Assembly (NCBI GenBank): GCA_030745835.1
Contig: JASLNU010000109.1
Span: 6,238-70,237, forward strand
Source of the DNA: GCA-2687515 sp002687515
Lineage (GTDB): Bacteria > Pseudomonadota > Alphaproteobacteria > Rhodospirillales > UBA2165
Length of the DNA stretch: 64,000 nucleotides
Reading direction: 5' to 3'
Shown: in pieces, positions 9,502-17,936 of the stretch
Numbering within the stretch: the stretch's first letter is position 1
Layout of the letters: the number at the start of each line of letters is the position of its first letter
The notes under the pieces: generated by a model
The model's database searches: none
The model's input: the letters and a program-made list of their open reading frames with translations, nothing else
What the model was told of the DNA's origin: nothing
Program-made: the position numbers and the translations under genes

Positions 9502-11151
9502 ATGGCAGATCCTTCCAATAGCACATTGATTGGAGAATTCGATTACATCGTCGTCGGCGCCGGCTCGGCGGGCTCGATCCTGGCGGCGCGGCTGAGCGAG
9601 GACGCGGGCACCCGTGTTCTGGTTCTGGAAGCCGGGCCAACCGACTCCAACCCCTTGATCCATATCCCGATGGGCGTCGCCAAGGTCTGGAACTTGCCGT
9701 CGCTCAACTGGTCCTACATGTCGGAACCGGAACCGCACATGGACGGGCGCCGGCTCTACCATCCGCGCGGCAAGGTGGTCGGCGGTTCCGGCGCCATCAA
9801 CATGACCGCCTATGTGCGCGGCCACCGGGGCGATTTCGACCGCTGGGCGCAGATGGGCATGGCCGAATGGTCCTATGACCGGGTGCTGCCATATTTCAAG
9901 CGCACGGAAAAATTCGCTGGCGGCGCGGACAAATATCACGGCGGCGAAGGCCCAATGCAGACCCAGCCAAATCCGACCACCGACCCGCTCATGGATAACT
10001 GGTTCGATGCGGCGCGCAGCGCCGGATATGGCGTCGCCGAGGACTATAACGGCGCCGAACAGGAAGGTGCCGCCCGCCTGCAATATAATATCGGCGGCGG
10101 ACGGCGTTCCAACTCGGCCGTCGCACTCCTGCGCCCAGCCCTGAAACGGTCTAATTTGAAGTTGATCACCGGCGCCCAGGCGTCGCGGATACTGATGGAT
10201 GGCACACGCGCCGCCGGTATTGAATTCACCCAAGATGGGCAAACCAGAAACGCCGCCGCCAAAGGCGAAGTGATTGTGGCCGGCGGCGCCTATAATTCGC
10301 CGCAGCTTTTGATGCTTTCGGGCATCGGCCCGGCGGCGCATTTGAACGAGCATGGCATCAATATCGTTGCCGATCTGCCAAGCGTAGGCGGCAATTTGCA
10401 GGATCATCCCGCCATCACCCTTGAATTCCGGCGCACCCAGACTTCGGAATTTCAGCGCCAGCTACGTCTCGATAGGCTGACCCTCAACATGGCGCGCGCC
10501 TGGCTGTTTCGCAACGGACCGGCGACCCTGCCCATAGGCTTCTCCACCGCATTCGTCAAAAGCCGCGCAGGGCTGGAAATGCCCGATCTGCAATTCTTCT
10601 TCCGCCCATATTCCCGCGACGCAAGAGAATGGCTGCCGCTGTTACGCCCGCCGGGGCCCGATGCCATCGCCATCACCGCCTGTCATTTGCGCCCGGAAGC
10701 GCGGGGCGAGGTACGGCTGGCCTCGGCTGACCCGATGACGCCAATACGCTTCGTCAATAATTTCCTTGGCTCGGAAGCCGACCGCGAAGCCATGCGCCAG
10801 GCCTTCAAGGTGTCGCGCAACCTGGTCGGCCAGCCGGCCTTCGATCATATCAGGGGCGAAGAGATCCTGCCGGGCGCCGAGGTTGCGAGCGACGACGAGA
10901 TCGACGCCTTCATCCGCGCAACGGCGATGACCGTCTTTCATCCGGCCTGCACCTGCCGCATGGGCGCCGACCATGCCTCGGTGGTGGATGCCGAGCTTCG
11001 CGTGCGCGGCGTCCAATCCTTGCGCGTCGCCGATGCCTCGGTGATGCCCGATCTGGTCGGCGGCAACCTCAATGCCTGCGCCATGATGATCGCCGAAAAA
11101 GCCGCCGACATAATCTGCGGCCGGCCGGCCCTGCCCGCCGCCGAGCTTTAG
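9502..11151 (+). CDS. GMC-family FAD oxidoreductase (choline dehydrogenase-like)
   Basis: A 549-residue flavoprotein that oxidises an alcohol or polyol. The FAD dinucleotide motif VVGAGSAGS is at about residues 17-25, followed by VLEAGP. GMC signature 1 (HPRGKVVGGSGAINM, about 89-103) and signature 2 (GGAYNSPQLLMLSGIG, about 260-275) are intact. The C-terminal catalytic region has FHPACTCRMG near 477 and ends with the usual GGNLNACAMMIAEKAAD. No signal peptide. It stands alone on this strand and ends at an inverted repeat at 11148. A second GMC gene lies at 16263. Confidence 0.9.
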   Translation: MADPSNSTLIGEFDYIVVGAGSAGSILAARLSEDAGTRVLVLEAGPTDSNPLIHIPMGVAKVWNLPSLNWSYMSEPEPHMDGRRLYHPRGKVVGGSGAINMTAYVRGHRGDFDRWAQMGMAEWSYDRVLPYFKRTEKFAGGADKYHGGEGPMQTQPNPTTDPLMDNWFDAARSAGYGVAEDYNGAEQEGAARLQYNIGGGRRSNSAVALLRPALKRSNLKLITGAQASRILMDGTRAAGIEFTQDGQTRNAAAKGEVIVAGGAYNSPQLLMLSGIGPAAHLNEHGINIVADLPSVGGNLQDHPAITLEFRRTQTSEFQRQLRLDRLTLNMARAWLFRNGPATLPIGFSTAFVKSRAGLEMPDLQFFFRPYSRDAREWLPLLRPPGPDAIAITACHLRPEARGEVRLASADPMTPIRFVNNFLGSEADREAMRQAFKVSRNLVGQPAFDHIRGEEILPGAEVASDDEIDAFIRATAMTVFHPACTCRMGADHASVVDAELRVRGVQSLRVADASVMPDLVGGNLNACAMMIAEKAADIICGRPALPAAEL

Positions 11152-11170
11152 AGCATTATTAATGCTCTAA
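11148..11170. repeat. Perfect inverted repeat at the GMC gene end
   Basis: The arms TTAGAGCATT and AATGCTCTAA enclose a 3-base ATT and include the TAG stop of the GMC gene. A U-poor tail (ATAAAAG) follows, so it would be a weak plus-strand terminator or an mRNA 3' end stabiliser between convergent genes. Confidence 0.5.
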
Positions 11171-11203
11171 ATAAAAGTCCGGCCCCGCATGCGCGGAGCC
11201 GGA
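11170..11203 (-). terminator. Terminator for the minus-strand ASST/TctC operon
   Basis: The arms at 11178-11188 and 11193-11203 pair over 11 bases with one mismatch around the loop ATGC. Read on the minus strand, the hairpin is followed by CTTTTAT, the U-rich tract of an intrinsic terminator. It lies 28 bases after the end of the interrupted TctC gene. Confidence 0.7.
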
Positions 11204-11230
11204 AGGGGGGGGAGCACACTGATTGGGCGG

Positions 11231-11587
11231 TTACTTTTTCTTTTTACCCTTGGTCATTTTACCGATGCCCATGGCCTGCTTCAGGTAGGCCAGGGCTTCG
11301 GGCGAAATTTTTCGAAAGCTCTTCAACAGCGGCCCCGCTTCCTGGCCGTAGAGGATGCGTCCGAGCGAGCCCCACGCCTTGATGAACGACGCTTGGGTTT
11401 TCTTGTCGGCCCAGGTTGCCCGGTAGGCGCGGCGCAGTTCGGCGACGGCCTCTTTGTTGGTGCCCGGAGGCGCCGCCACCCAGTTGGCATACATGGAATT
11501 GCTCGCATACCAGCGGTAGGCGTCGAACTTCGGCCCGCTCGGCGCCTTGCCCTTCACCTTTTTGTAGAACGCGGTGAAGCTGTCCAT
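11231..11587 (-). CDS. TctC-type solute-binding protein, C-terminal part after an in-frame TAG
   Basis: 118 residues that continue the frame of the ORF at 11594-12337. The stop of that ORF (TAG, 11594-11596) is followed by AGC, ACC and then this ATG with no shift of frame. The segment has the features of the last third of a TctC/Bug receptor (YASNSMYANWVAAPPGT, then an Arg/Lys-rich helix and a very basic GKKKK end). No ribosome site stands before the ATG. It is therefore best seen as the severed end of one gene rather than a separate one. Confidence 0.72.
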   Translation of the reverse strand: MDSFTAFYKKVKGKAPSGPKFDAYRWYASNSMYANWVAAPPGTNKEAVAELRRAYRATWADKKTQASFIKAWGSLGRILYGQEAGPLLKSFRKISPEALAYLKQAMGIGKMTKGKKKK

Positions 11588-11593
11588 GGTGCT

Positions 11594-12337
11594 CTAATAG
11601 GCATCGGCCACCGGCGCGTCCTTGCCGGCCTTGACATCGAAGGGCGGGTGGTAATAAAGCGCCTTCGCCGTGCCTTTTTTCAAAAGATCGTCCTTGTAAA
11701 AGGCGAAGAAGCCGGGCGAGCCGGTGGTGATGGTGTCGATTTCCCGCGCCATCAGGGCCGCCTTCAATTTGGGCTGATTGCGGTAGCCGGTGATGTGCCG
11801 GTAATCGACGCCCAACAGATCGAAGCCCATGACCGAGAACATGCCGAGCGCGCCGCCTGGAATCCGCCCGCCCGATTTGAAGGTACCGGACTTAACAAGA
11901 TCAACCGGGTTCTTGAGGCCCGAGCCCAATCCGGCGCTGGCGATGGTAACAAAGGCATCACCGGTGGTTCCGATGATCTCGAATTTTTCCGGATCATAGC
12001 GGATGCCGGGCAGGCCGGCGATGATCCCGGCGACGTTAAACGGACCCCAAGTGAGCTGGGTGCCGTCCTTCTTGCCGCGGTTATAGACGAAGTTGATGCC
12101 CTTCTGGCCGCCACCGCCGGGGATGAATTTGACGATCACGTTGGGTTTGCCGGCGATGAACTTCTTATAGAAATTGGCAAACCGAAGCGCGTTGCGTCCG
12201 AGCCCGCCGCCGGCGGCTGTCGGCACGATAAACTCGATGGTCTTGCCCTTGAAATACTGTGCATCGGCGCTGGAGCTGAGTGACGCCGCCAACGCCGCCG
12301 CCGCCACACCGGCGGCTAGGTATTTAATTATACGCAT
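11594..12337 (-). CDS. TctC-type solute-binding protein, N-terminal part (gene interrupted by TAG)
   Basis: 247 residues: a signal peptide (cleavage expected after the SADA motif near residue 26) and the first two thirds of a tripartite tricarboxylate receptor, including IEFIVPTAAGGGLGRNA and the ...PGGGGQKGINFVYN segment. The frame ends at TAG after DAY and continues in the same frame at 11587. Joined, the protein would be about 368 residues, a little longer than a typical family member (~320-350). A good GGAGG precedes the ATG. It lies 31 bases after the arylsulfotransferase gene, with FCD-GntR upstream. No TctA/TctB is adjacent. Confidence 0.78.
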   Translation of the reverse strand: MRIIKYLAAGVAAAALAASLSSSADAQYFKGKTIEFIVPTAAGGGLGRNALRFANFYKKFIAGKPNVIVKFIPGGGGQKGINFVYNRGKKDGTQLTWGPFNVAGIIAGLPGIRYDPEKFEIIGTTGDAFVTIASAGLGSGLKNPVDLVKSGTFKSGGRIPGGALGMFSVMGFDLLGVDYRHITGYRNQPKLKAALMAREIDTITTGSPGFFAFYKDDLLKKGTAKALYYHPPFDVKAGKDAPVADAY

Positions 12338-12368
12338 ATTGCACCTCCTTGGTTTTAAACGATTTAAT

Positions 12369-14021
12369 TCAGCCTTCCTTGACGCCCGCCGGGTAAAGTC
12401 CGGCGACGCGGGCGCCGCCGAAACATTCCCAACGGACGATGTCGTAGGGATCGTCCATATGCAGTTCGAACACCACGTCGCGGGCGTCGTTGCGCTTCAA
12501 CTCGCGGATACGCGCCCAATAGGGAAAATCGCTGGGGTGCCATTCGGCGCGGTTCCACTCGTTCCAGGTCAGATCTTGCAGCTTGACCCGGCGGTTGAGC
12601 TGCTCCCGGTTCGGCAGGCAGAGGGAATCGATCACCAGCATGTTGTCGTTTTGAAGCCGGTGGGCGTCGCCCATGGCCCAGGAAATGACCCGTTCCGGAT
12701 CCTCGTCGTCGGACGAGGTCCAGACCTCAGCCACCTCCATCTTGTCCTCGTCGACCTCGTACTCGATGGCGCGGGCGAAACATTGGTGCGGCTCGGCCGG
12801 CGGATCGAACGGAATGGCGCGGACGATGCCGTTGTCGTACATGACGATGGTGCCGTCGCTGGTGACGCGCGGGTTATGGCCGTGATAGTGCCAGCGCAGA
12901 TCGTGCGCCGGCTTCAAAAGCTTAGGTTTGAATGCAGTGCCCCAACCCTTGGGATCGCCCAGTATCCATTTAATTTCGCGCGATGCCTTGTCGATCTTGA
13001 TGATCGCGTCCTGATGGCGCAGCGAGACGATGACGCTGTCGTCATTGGCATCGTAGGTAACGCCGTTGCCGTGGGTCCAATCCAAGTGATCGGGAAAGCC
13101 GCGCGTGTGCCAATAGACCTCGAGCAGATGGTAGCACCAGCGATAGACATCCAGATGATCGAAGGTGTTCCAGTTCCACACCACCTCGCCGGCGGCGTTG
13201 AATTCGACGATATTGTCGCCGACCACGGGCTGCGTCTTGCGCGGCGCGTCCGGGTCGGTCTCGCTAGTGTAATAGTTTTCGATATCGCGCGCATTGGCGG
13301 TCAGCGCCAGGAAATTTCCGTTCGGCATTTGGTGCGGCTGGTGGTGCAGGCTCTGGGCATCGATGGGGATGGCGCTTGGATCGTCGATGGCGCCGAAGGG
13401 CCTTTTATCGGCGTAGAACTGGCGGATCACACGGCCGGTCATATCCATCTCGATGGAGCGGAAATCGACGTGGTGATAAAAGAGGTTGCCGTTCTCCAGC
13501 CTATGCACGCCGGCAATGCGGGCATCGGCGATGTAATACCAGACCACTTCGCCTTCCTCGTCGAAGGCGACCAGCATCGACCAGCCGGTCATGAACTTAA
13601 ATTGCCTGGGCGTCGACCAGATGGCCCGGTTGGGCGCGCCGCGGCGGATAGAGACGATGGTAAAGCCGGGCTGCATCTGGTCCGGCATCGAAGTCACCAG
13701 CGTGAAATTGGGTATTTCGGCATTGCCCTCGGGCAGCGGCGGCGTCCGGTAGGCCAAGGTCACCGGCCCCATCGCATCGCCGGCGGCGTCCACCGCCGAC
13801 ACTTCGATCTGGTGGCCGGTGTCGGCGCGCATGCCGATGATGGCCAGTCCCGCCACCGGGTCATGGCTGGCGTCATAGGTGACGGTGCGGCGTTTGCGGC
13901 CGTCGTCGATGACAATATGGGTGGTGACCGGACCGCCGGCATCAAAGCTGACGATGGCGACCAGCGGCGCGCGGGCGTTGGCATTGCGCTCGACGCTCGG
14001 CGGTTTAATGAACTGGGCCAT
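12369..14021 (-). CDS. Arylsulfotransferase (ASST) family protein
   Basis: About 550 residues of the Pfam arylsulfotransferase type, a six-bladed beta-propeller in known members that moves a sulfuryl group between phenols. Repeated blade motifs are seen, such as AFDEEGEVVWYY, NIVEFNAAGEVVWNW and HDLRWHYHGHNPRV. The His-rich run HHQPHQMPNGN near residue 230 may be part of the active site. The start at 14021 (MAQFIKPP) is chosen because GGGGAG lies just upstream; an ATG six bases earlier is too close. Known ASST proteins are periplasmic, yet no signal peptide is visible here. It lies between the FCD-GntR gene and the interrupted TctC gene. Confidence 0.8.
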   Translation of the reverse strand: MAQFIKPPSVERNANARAPLVAIVSFDAGGPVTTHIVIDDGRKRRTVTYDASHDPVAGLAIIGMRADTGHQIEVSAVDAAGDAMGPVTLAYRTPPLPEGNAEIPNFTLVTSMPDQMQPGFTIVSIRRGAPNRAIWSTPRQFKFMTGWSMLVAFDEEGEVVWYYIADARIAGVHRLENGNLFYHHVDFRSIEMDMTGRVIRQFYADKRPFGAIDDPSAIPIDAQSLHHQPHQMPNGNFLALTANARDIENYYTSETDPDAPRKTQPVVGDNIVEFNAAGEVVWNWNTFDHLDVYRWCYHLLEVYWHTRGFPDHLDWTHGNGVTYDANDDSVIVSLRHQDAIIKIDKASREIKWILGDPKGWGTAFKPKLLKPAHDLRWHYHGHNPRVTSDGTIVMYDNGIVRAIPFDPPAEPHQCFARAIEYEVDEDKMEVAEVWTSSDDEDPERVISWAMGDAHRLQNDNMLVIDSLCLPNREQLNRRVKLQDLTWNEWNRAEWHPSDFPYWARIRELKRNDARDVVFELHMDDPYDIVRWECFGGARVAGLYPAGVKEG

Positions 14022-14059
14022 CTGCATCTCCCCGTTACGGCTAAAAATCGTTCCGGCGC

Positions 14060-14722
14060 CTACTCCAGGCCGGCGTTTTCCTCCCACAAGGTACGGTACG
14101 AGCGGCGCACCGATTCCGCATGGGCGCGCATTTCCAGCACCGTCCATTCACGGTCGCGCGCCTTCAATGCCTCGATAATCTGCTGATGCTGGGCCAGCGA
14201 CTTGGGGTTATGGCTGGAATTGATCTGGCCGAACTTGGTGTAGATGTTGTTGGGAAAATCGACCACCCGCATCACCAGGTCCATGACCTTATCGTTGTTC
14301 GAGGCGCGGTGGATGATCCGGTGAAATTCGGAATTGAGATCGATGAAGACGCGGTGATCGGCCTTGCGGTCGGTAGAGGCAACGCCGACGCGCTCCACTT
14401 CGATCGCTTCCAGGCGGGCGATGTCGGCATCGCCGATATGCTGGGCGGCTAGCCCGGCGCTGTGGCTTTCCAGCATCACCACCACATCGAAGGTTTCCTC
14501 GAACTGGGCGCGGTTCACCTCGGACACATAGGTACGGCCATTGGGGCGCACCGTAACCAGGCCGTCGTCGGCGAGGGCGCGAAGCGCTTGGCGCACCGGC
14601 GTCCGGCTGACCCCGAAACGCTCGGCCAGATCGACCTCTTTCAACTGGTGCCCGGGCGGAAAAACGGCGCCGAGAATATCGCCGCGCACTTCCCGGTAGG
14701 CTATTTCGCTGGCGGTGCTCAT
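14060..14722 (-). CDS. GntR-family regulator, FCD (FadR) subfamily
   Basis: 220 residues: a winged helix at about 8-75 with the recognition stretch DLAERFGVSRTPVRQALRALADDGLV, then an all-helical FCD ligand domain with metal-binding His/Asp candidates (HRVFIDLNSEFHRIIH, and AHAES near the end). FCD regulators usually respond to organic acids and repress the adjacent catabolic or uptake genes. It is first in a minus-strand unit with the arylsulfotransferase and TctC genes, whose control is its likely job. A palindrome right upstream (14728-14744) suggests autoregulation. Confidence 0.88.
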   Translation of the reverse strand: MSTASEIAYREVRGDILGAVFPPGHQLKEVDLAERFGVSRTPVRQALRALADDGLVTVRPNGRTYVSEVNRAQFEETFDVVVMLESHSAGLAAQHIGDADIARLEAIEVERVGVASTDRKADHRVFIDLNSEFHRIIHRASNNDKVMDLVMRVVDFPNNIYTKFGQINSSHNPKSLAQHQQIIEALKARDREWTVLEMRAHAESVRRSYRTLWEENAGLE

Positions 14723-14727
14723 AACCG

Positions 14728-14744
14728 AAAATGTAGTACATTTT
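14728..14744. promoter_or_regulatory. Candidate FCD-GntR operator
   Basis: AAAATGTA-G-TACATTTT is a perfect 8-base inverted repeat around one base. It contains the TGT-NNN-ACA core common to FCD-GntR sites. It lies six bases upstream of the GntR start in an AT-rich stretch. A partial copy, TTGTACATTTTT, occurs at about 14852. Operator role is inferred from position and form. Confidence 0.5.
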
Positions 14745-14904
14745 TGATTATTTACGCAAGCGATGAATTTACTATTTTACAAGATTATTATGATTATTAT
14801 TTATTATCAATGCGTTATAAATTTCCTGCAAAAAATACAAATATCATACTGTTGTACATTTTTTAAATTATCGATGGCGCCGGCCCGCTCAAGAACCATC
14901 GATT

Positions 14905-16266
14905 TTAGATAACCAGATAACCGACGCCGTCCCGGATTTCGATTTGGGTTCCGTAGAATTCGGACAATGCCCGGGTGCGCTCCAAAACCTCTTTGGCCAT
15001 ACCGCCGCCGGCGATCACGGGGCGGCCGCGCTGGGACCGGGACAGGCCGAAGCCGAGATCGAGGGGATAAAGCTCGACCGCGTTCAAGCCGCCGCCGGCG
15101 AAGCGGCAGACGGAAAAGATCGAGTGCCAATAGTTGAGATGCGCGCCGAAGCCTTTTTTGCCGCCGGCCGAGCGGGCATCCAGGAAATCGGCGGGCGTCG
15201 CGTCATGGCCCAGATCGAAGCGGCCGAACGATTCCACCGGCACCGAGGTAACCGTATCGTTCTGGAAAATGAAATTGCCGAGGCTGTAAAAAATCGGCTT
15301 GCCTTCATAGACCTCGACGCCCAGCGATATGTGCGGGCCGTGGCAGACGAAGACATCGACACCGGCATCGATGGCGCGGCGGGCGAAGGCGCGGGCAAAA
15401 TCGGCCAGTTCCTGCATCTCCGCATTGTTTTCAGCCGTCTCGCTGCCGCGCCGGCTGAAGGCGTGGCAATGCAGCGAAAACACCACCCAATCGGCCTGCC
15501 GCCTGGCTTCGCTGATCCAGCGCAGATTATCGGCCTCATCCGCTCCATTGATGCTGTTATCGACAGCGAAACCGGCGCCGGGCACGAATTTCTTGCCGAG
15601 GAACGTCAATTCCGACTTGCCGGTGCCGCCCACCTCCTTGTCGCTGAAGAAGCCTCGACGGCGGCGCGCCTGATCCCTATCCAACCCGAGCCCCCCCTTA
15701 ATGGCGTTCAAATTCGCGAACGCGTCTTCCGGCACGGTATAAGTCTCGTTATAGCCGATGATGTTGACCCCGGGCCGGCCCTTCAAATCCGGCCCGTGGG
15801 TGGAGGCCCGGTTCCAGGGCAGGAAAAATGAATTAGCCGACAACAGGGCGACGCGCCCGCCCGGCGTGTCCAGATAGCCGGGCTTTTGCGCCGCCGTCAG
15901 ATGCGCGCCCGAGCCGCTATGCACCAGGCCAGCGGCTTCCACGTGACCGAGGCTGGCCAGCAATCCGTCCTGGCCGAAATCGGTGACGTGGTTGTTGGCC
16001 GTCGACACCATATTGACGCCGAGCCATTTCAGATCCTCGAGCAGCGCCGGCTGGATGGTCATCGGCGTGCCTTCGGTCGGATCTTGCGTTCCGTCGGCGG
16101 GCGCCCGCACCGTGCCCTCAAGATTCGTGAACGCCGCATCGGCGTCCTTCAGAATATCCTTGATCGCCAGATACGGCTTTTCGGTAAACGGCGTCAGCCG
16201 CCGGCTGAGCATGGTATCGCCGGTCAGCGCGATGGAAAAATCACCTTTCTCGGAATCGTAAATCAT
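14905..16266 (-). CDS. CapA-family metallophosphatase-like protein
   Basis: 453 residues of the CapA/PGA_cap fold, related to calcineurin-type phosphoesterases. Expected metal-binding motifs are present: ALTGDTML near residue 13, NLEGTV near 48, STANNHVTDFG near 92, and the later FSLHCHAFS and FVCHGPH. CapA was named for poly-gamma-glutamate capsule work, but many soluble members occur in catabolic clusters with unknown substrates. There is no signal peptide. The start overlaps the preceding GMC gene by four bases (ATGA), so it is co-translated with a ligAB-GMC operon, which argues for a catabolic role. Confidence 0.82.
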   Translation of the reverse strand: MIYDSEKGDFSIALTGDTMLSRRLTPFTEKPYLAIKDILKDADAAFTNLEGTVRAPADGTQDPTEGTPMTIQPALLEDLKWLGVNMVSTANNHVTDFGQDGLLASLGHVEAAGLVHSGSGAHLTAAQKPGYLDTPGGRVALLSANSFFLPWNRASTHGPDLKGRPGVNIIGYNETYTVPEDAFANLNAIKGGLGLDRDQARRRRGFFSDKEVGGTGKSELTFLGKKFVPGAGFAVDNSINGADEADNLRWISEARRQADWVVFSLHCHAFSRRGSETAENNAEMQELADFARAFARRAIDAGVDVFVCHGPHISLGVEVYEGKPIFYSLGNFIFQNDTVTSVPVESFGRFDLGHDATPADFLDARSAGGKKGFGAHLNYWHSIFSVCRFAGGGLNAVELYPLDLGFGLSRSQRGRPVIAGGGMAKEVLERTRALSEFYGTQIEIRDGVGYLVI

Positions 16267-17909
16267 AAATCCGTTATCCTCTGTTCGGCCGCCGGCAGTG
16301 GATCGCGCCCCAAGATCATATCGGATGCCTTTTCAGCAATCATGATGGTCGGCGCATTGGTGTTGCCGCCGACCACGTCGGGCATCACCGAACAATCGGC
16401 GACGCGCAATCCGTCCAGCCCTCGCACCCGCAATTGTTCGTCGACAACCGAATCCTGGTTGGCGCCCATGCGGCAGGTGCCGGCGGGGTGCTGCGCCGTC
16501 TGGCAGTTGCCGCGCAGCCATTCCTCGATCCCGGCGTCGTCGCCATGGGCCGGACCGGGGCTGTCTTCCCCGGCATTCACCTCTTTAAGCGGCGGCTGGT
16601 CAAATATCGAACGGATCGCCTTCACCCCTTCGCGCAAGGTGGCGAGATCGTGGCCGTCCTGGAACAGATTCCATTGAATTTTCGGCGGCACCTCGGGATC
16701 GGCGGATCTAAGCCCGACATAGCCCTTGCTGCGCGGATGCAGGACGGCGCAGCGCACCGTGAACTTGTGACCGACATGGTTCCTGATGAGCGGGAACCAC
16801 ATGCCGGCTTCCTGCCAGATGGGGACCGCGATCAGTTCGATATCGGGGCGCTCGCTTTCCGGCATGACGCGCAGGAACCCGACCGAGGAGGACGGAAAGT
16901 TGGCCATCGGCCCGGTGTGAAAGAGACCCCAGCGGACCATGTTGAACATGATCTTATCGACCCGCAGCATCGGAATCAGGGAGATCGGTTTGGACAAATC
17001 GAAGGTCACGAAGGCGTTGACGTGATCCTGCAAATTCTTACCGACGCTTGGCAAATCCAGAACCGGTTCGATGCCGACTTCCTTCAATTCGTCCGCCGGG
17101 CCGATGCCGGAAAGCAAAAGCAGTTGCGGCGAATTGTAGCTGCCACCGGATAAGATAACCTCGCGGTTGGCGCGCGCCGTACGCAGGCGCCCGCCCTGGC
17201 CGAACTGAACGCCGGCGGTGCGGCCCTGTTCGACCAGAACACGGTGCGCCAGGGCGCCGGTCTCGACGGTGACGTTCGGCCGCTTTTCGGCGGGGCGCAG
17301 AAAGACGCGCGAGGTGGACGAGCGGCGGCCATCGCCGATCGTGCGGTCGGGCGGGCAAATGCCTTCGGGTTCGGCGCCGTTATAATCCGGCGTCGCCGGG
17401 AAGCCCACTTTTTCCGCCGACGCCGTAAAGAGGGCGTTGAATTTTTCCGGGATGGTGGGCCGCGTGACCTTCAATTCGCCGGCGGCGCCGTGGTGTTTGC
17501 TGTCGCCGCGCCAGCTGCCCTCGGAGCGTTTGAAATAGGGCAGCACGTCGGCATAGCCCCAGCCGCCGAGCCCCATCTGCCGCCATTGGTCGTAGTCCAG
17601 CGGATGGCCGCGGGCATAGATCATGGCATTGATCGAGGAGGAGCCACCGAGCACGCGGCCCCTCGGCGGGCGGATGCGCCGGTTGTTGCAGTGGGGTTCG
17701 GGCTCGGTTTCGAGATCCCAAAGATATTTTGGATTGCGCGATACGAAGCGCATGGCCAGCGGAACCGGAAAATAGGGATGCGAATCGCGCACCCCGGCTT
17801 CCAAAAGCAGGACCTTGTTATCGGGATCTTCGCTCAGCCGGTTGGCCAGCACGCAGCCCGCCGAACCGGCGCCGACAATGATGTAGTCGTAAGTCCCGGC
17901 GTCTTCCAA
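16263..17909 (-). CDS. GMC-family FAD oxidoreductase
   Basis: 548 residues. The FAD motif YIIVGAGSAGCVLANRLSED is near residues 9-28. Signature 1 is PPRGRVLGGSSSINAM (about 82-97) and signature 2 is LSGGSYNSPQLLLLSGIG (about 253-270). The C-terminal PAGTCRMG and GGNTNAPTIMIAEKASD are intact. It probably oxidises an alcohol or aldehyde of an aromatic substrate, given the ring-cleavage genes directly upstream (27-base gap) and CapA directly downstream (four-base overlap). It is similar in length to the 9502 protein but clearly divergent, so not a recent duplicate. Confidence 0.9.
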   Translation of the reverse strand: MEDAGTYDYIIVGAGSAGCVLANRLSEDPDNKVLLLEAGVRDSHPYFPVPLAMRFVSRNPKYLWDLETEPEPHCNNRRIRPPRGRVLGGSSSINAMIYARGHPLDYDQWRQMGLGGWGYADVLPYFKRSEGSWRGDSKHHGAAGELKVTRPTIPEKFNALFTASAEKVGFPATPDYNGAEPEGICPPDRTIGDGRRSSTSRVFLRPAEKRPNVTVETGALAHRVLVEQGRTAGVQFGQGGRLRTARANREVILSGGSYNSPQLLLLSGIGPADELKEVGIEPVLDLPSVGKNLQDHVNAFVTFDLSKPISLIPMLRVDKIMFNMVRWGLFHTGPMANFPSSSVGFLRVMPESERPDIELIAVPIWQEAGMWFPLIRNHVGHKFTVRCAVLHPRSKGYVGLRSADPEVPPKIQWNLFQDGHDLATLREGVKAIRSIFDQPPLKEVNAGEDSPGPAHGDDAGIEEWLRGNCQTAQHPAGTCRMGANQDSVVDEQLRVRGLDGLRVADCSVMPDVVGGNTNAPTIMIAEKASDMILGRDPLPAAEQRITDL

Positions 17910-17936
17910 AATCCCCTCCCCTTATGTCGTCGGTTG

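Noticed and set aside
11594..11596. Amber codon as a programmed pyrrolysine or read-through site
   Set aside because: A TctC receptor has no known need for an unusual residue, and no suppressor tRNA or pyl gene is in the window. A mutation or sequence error is simpler.
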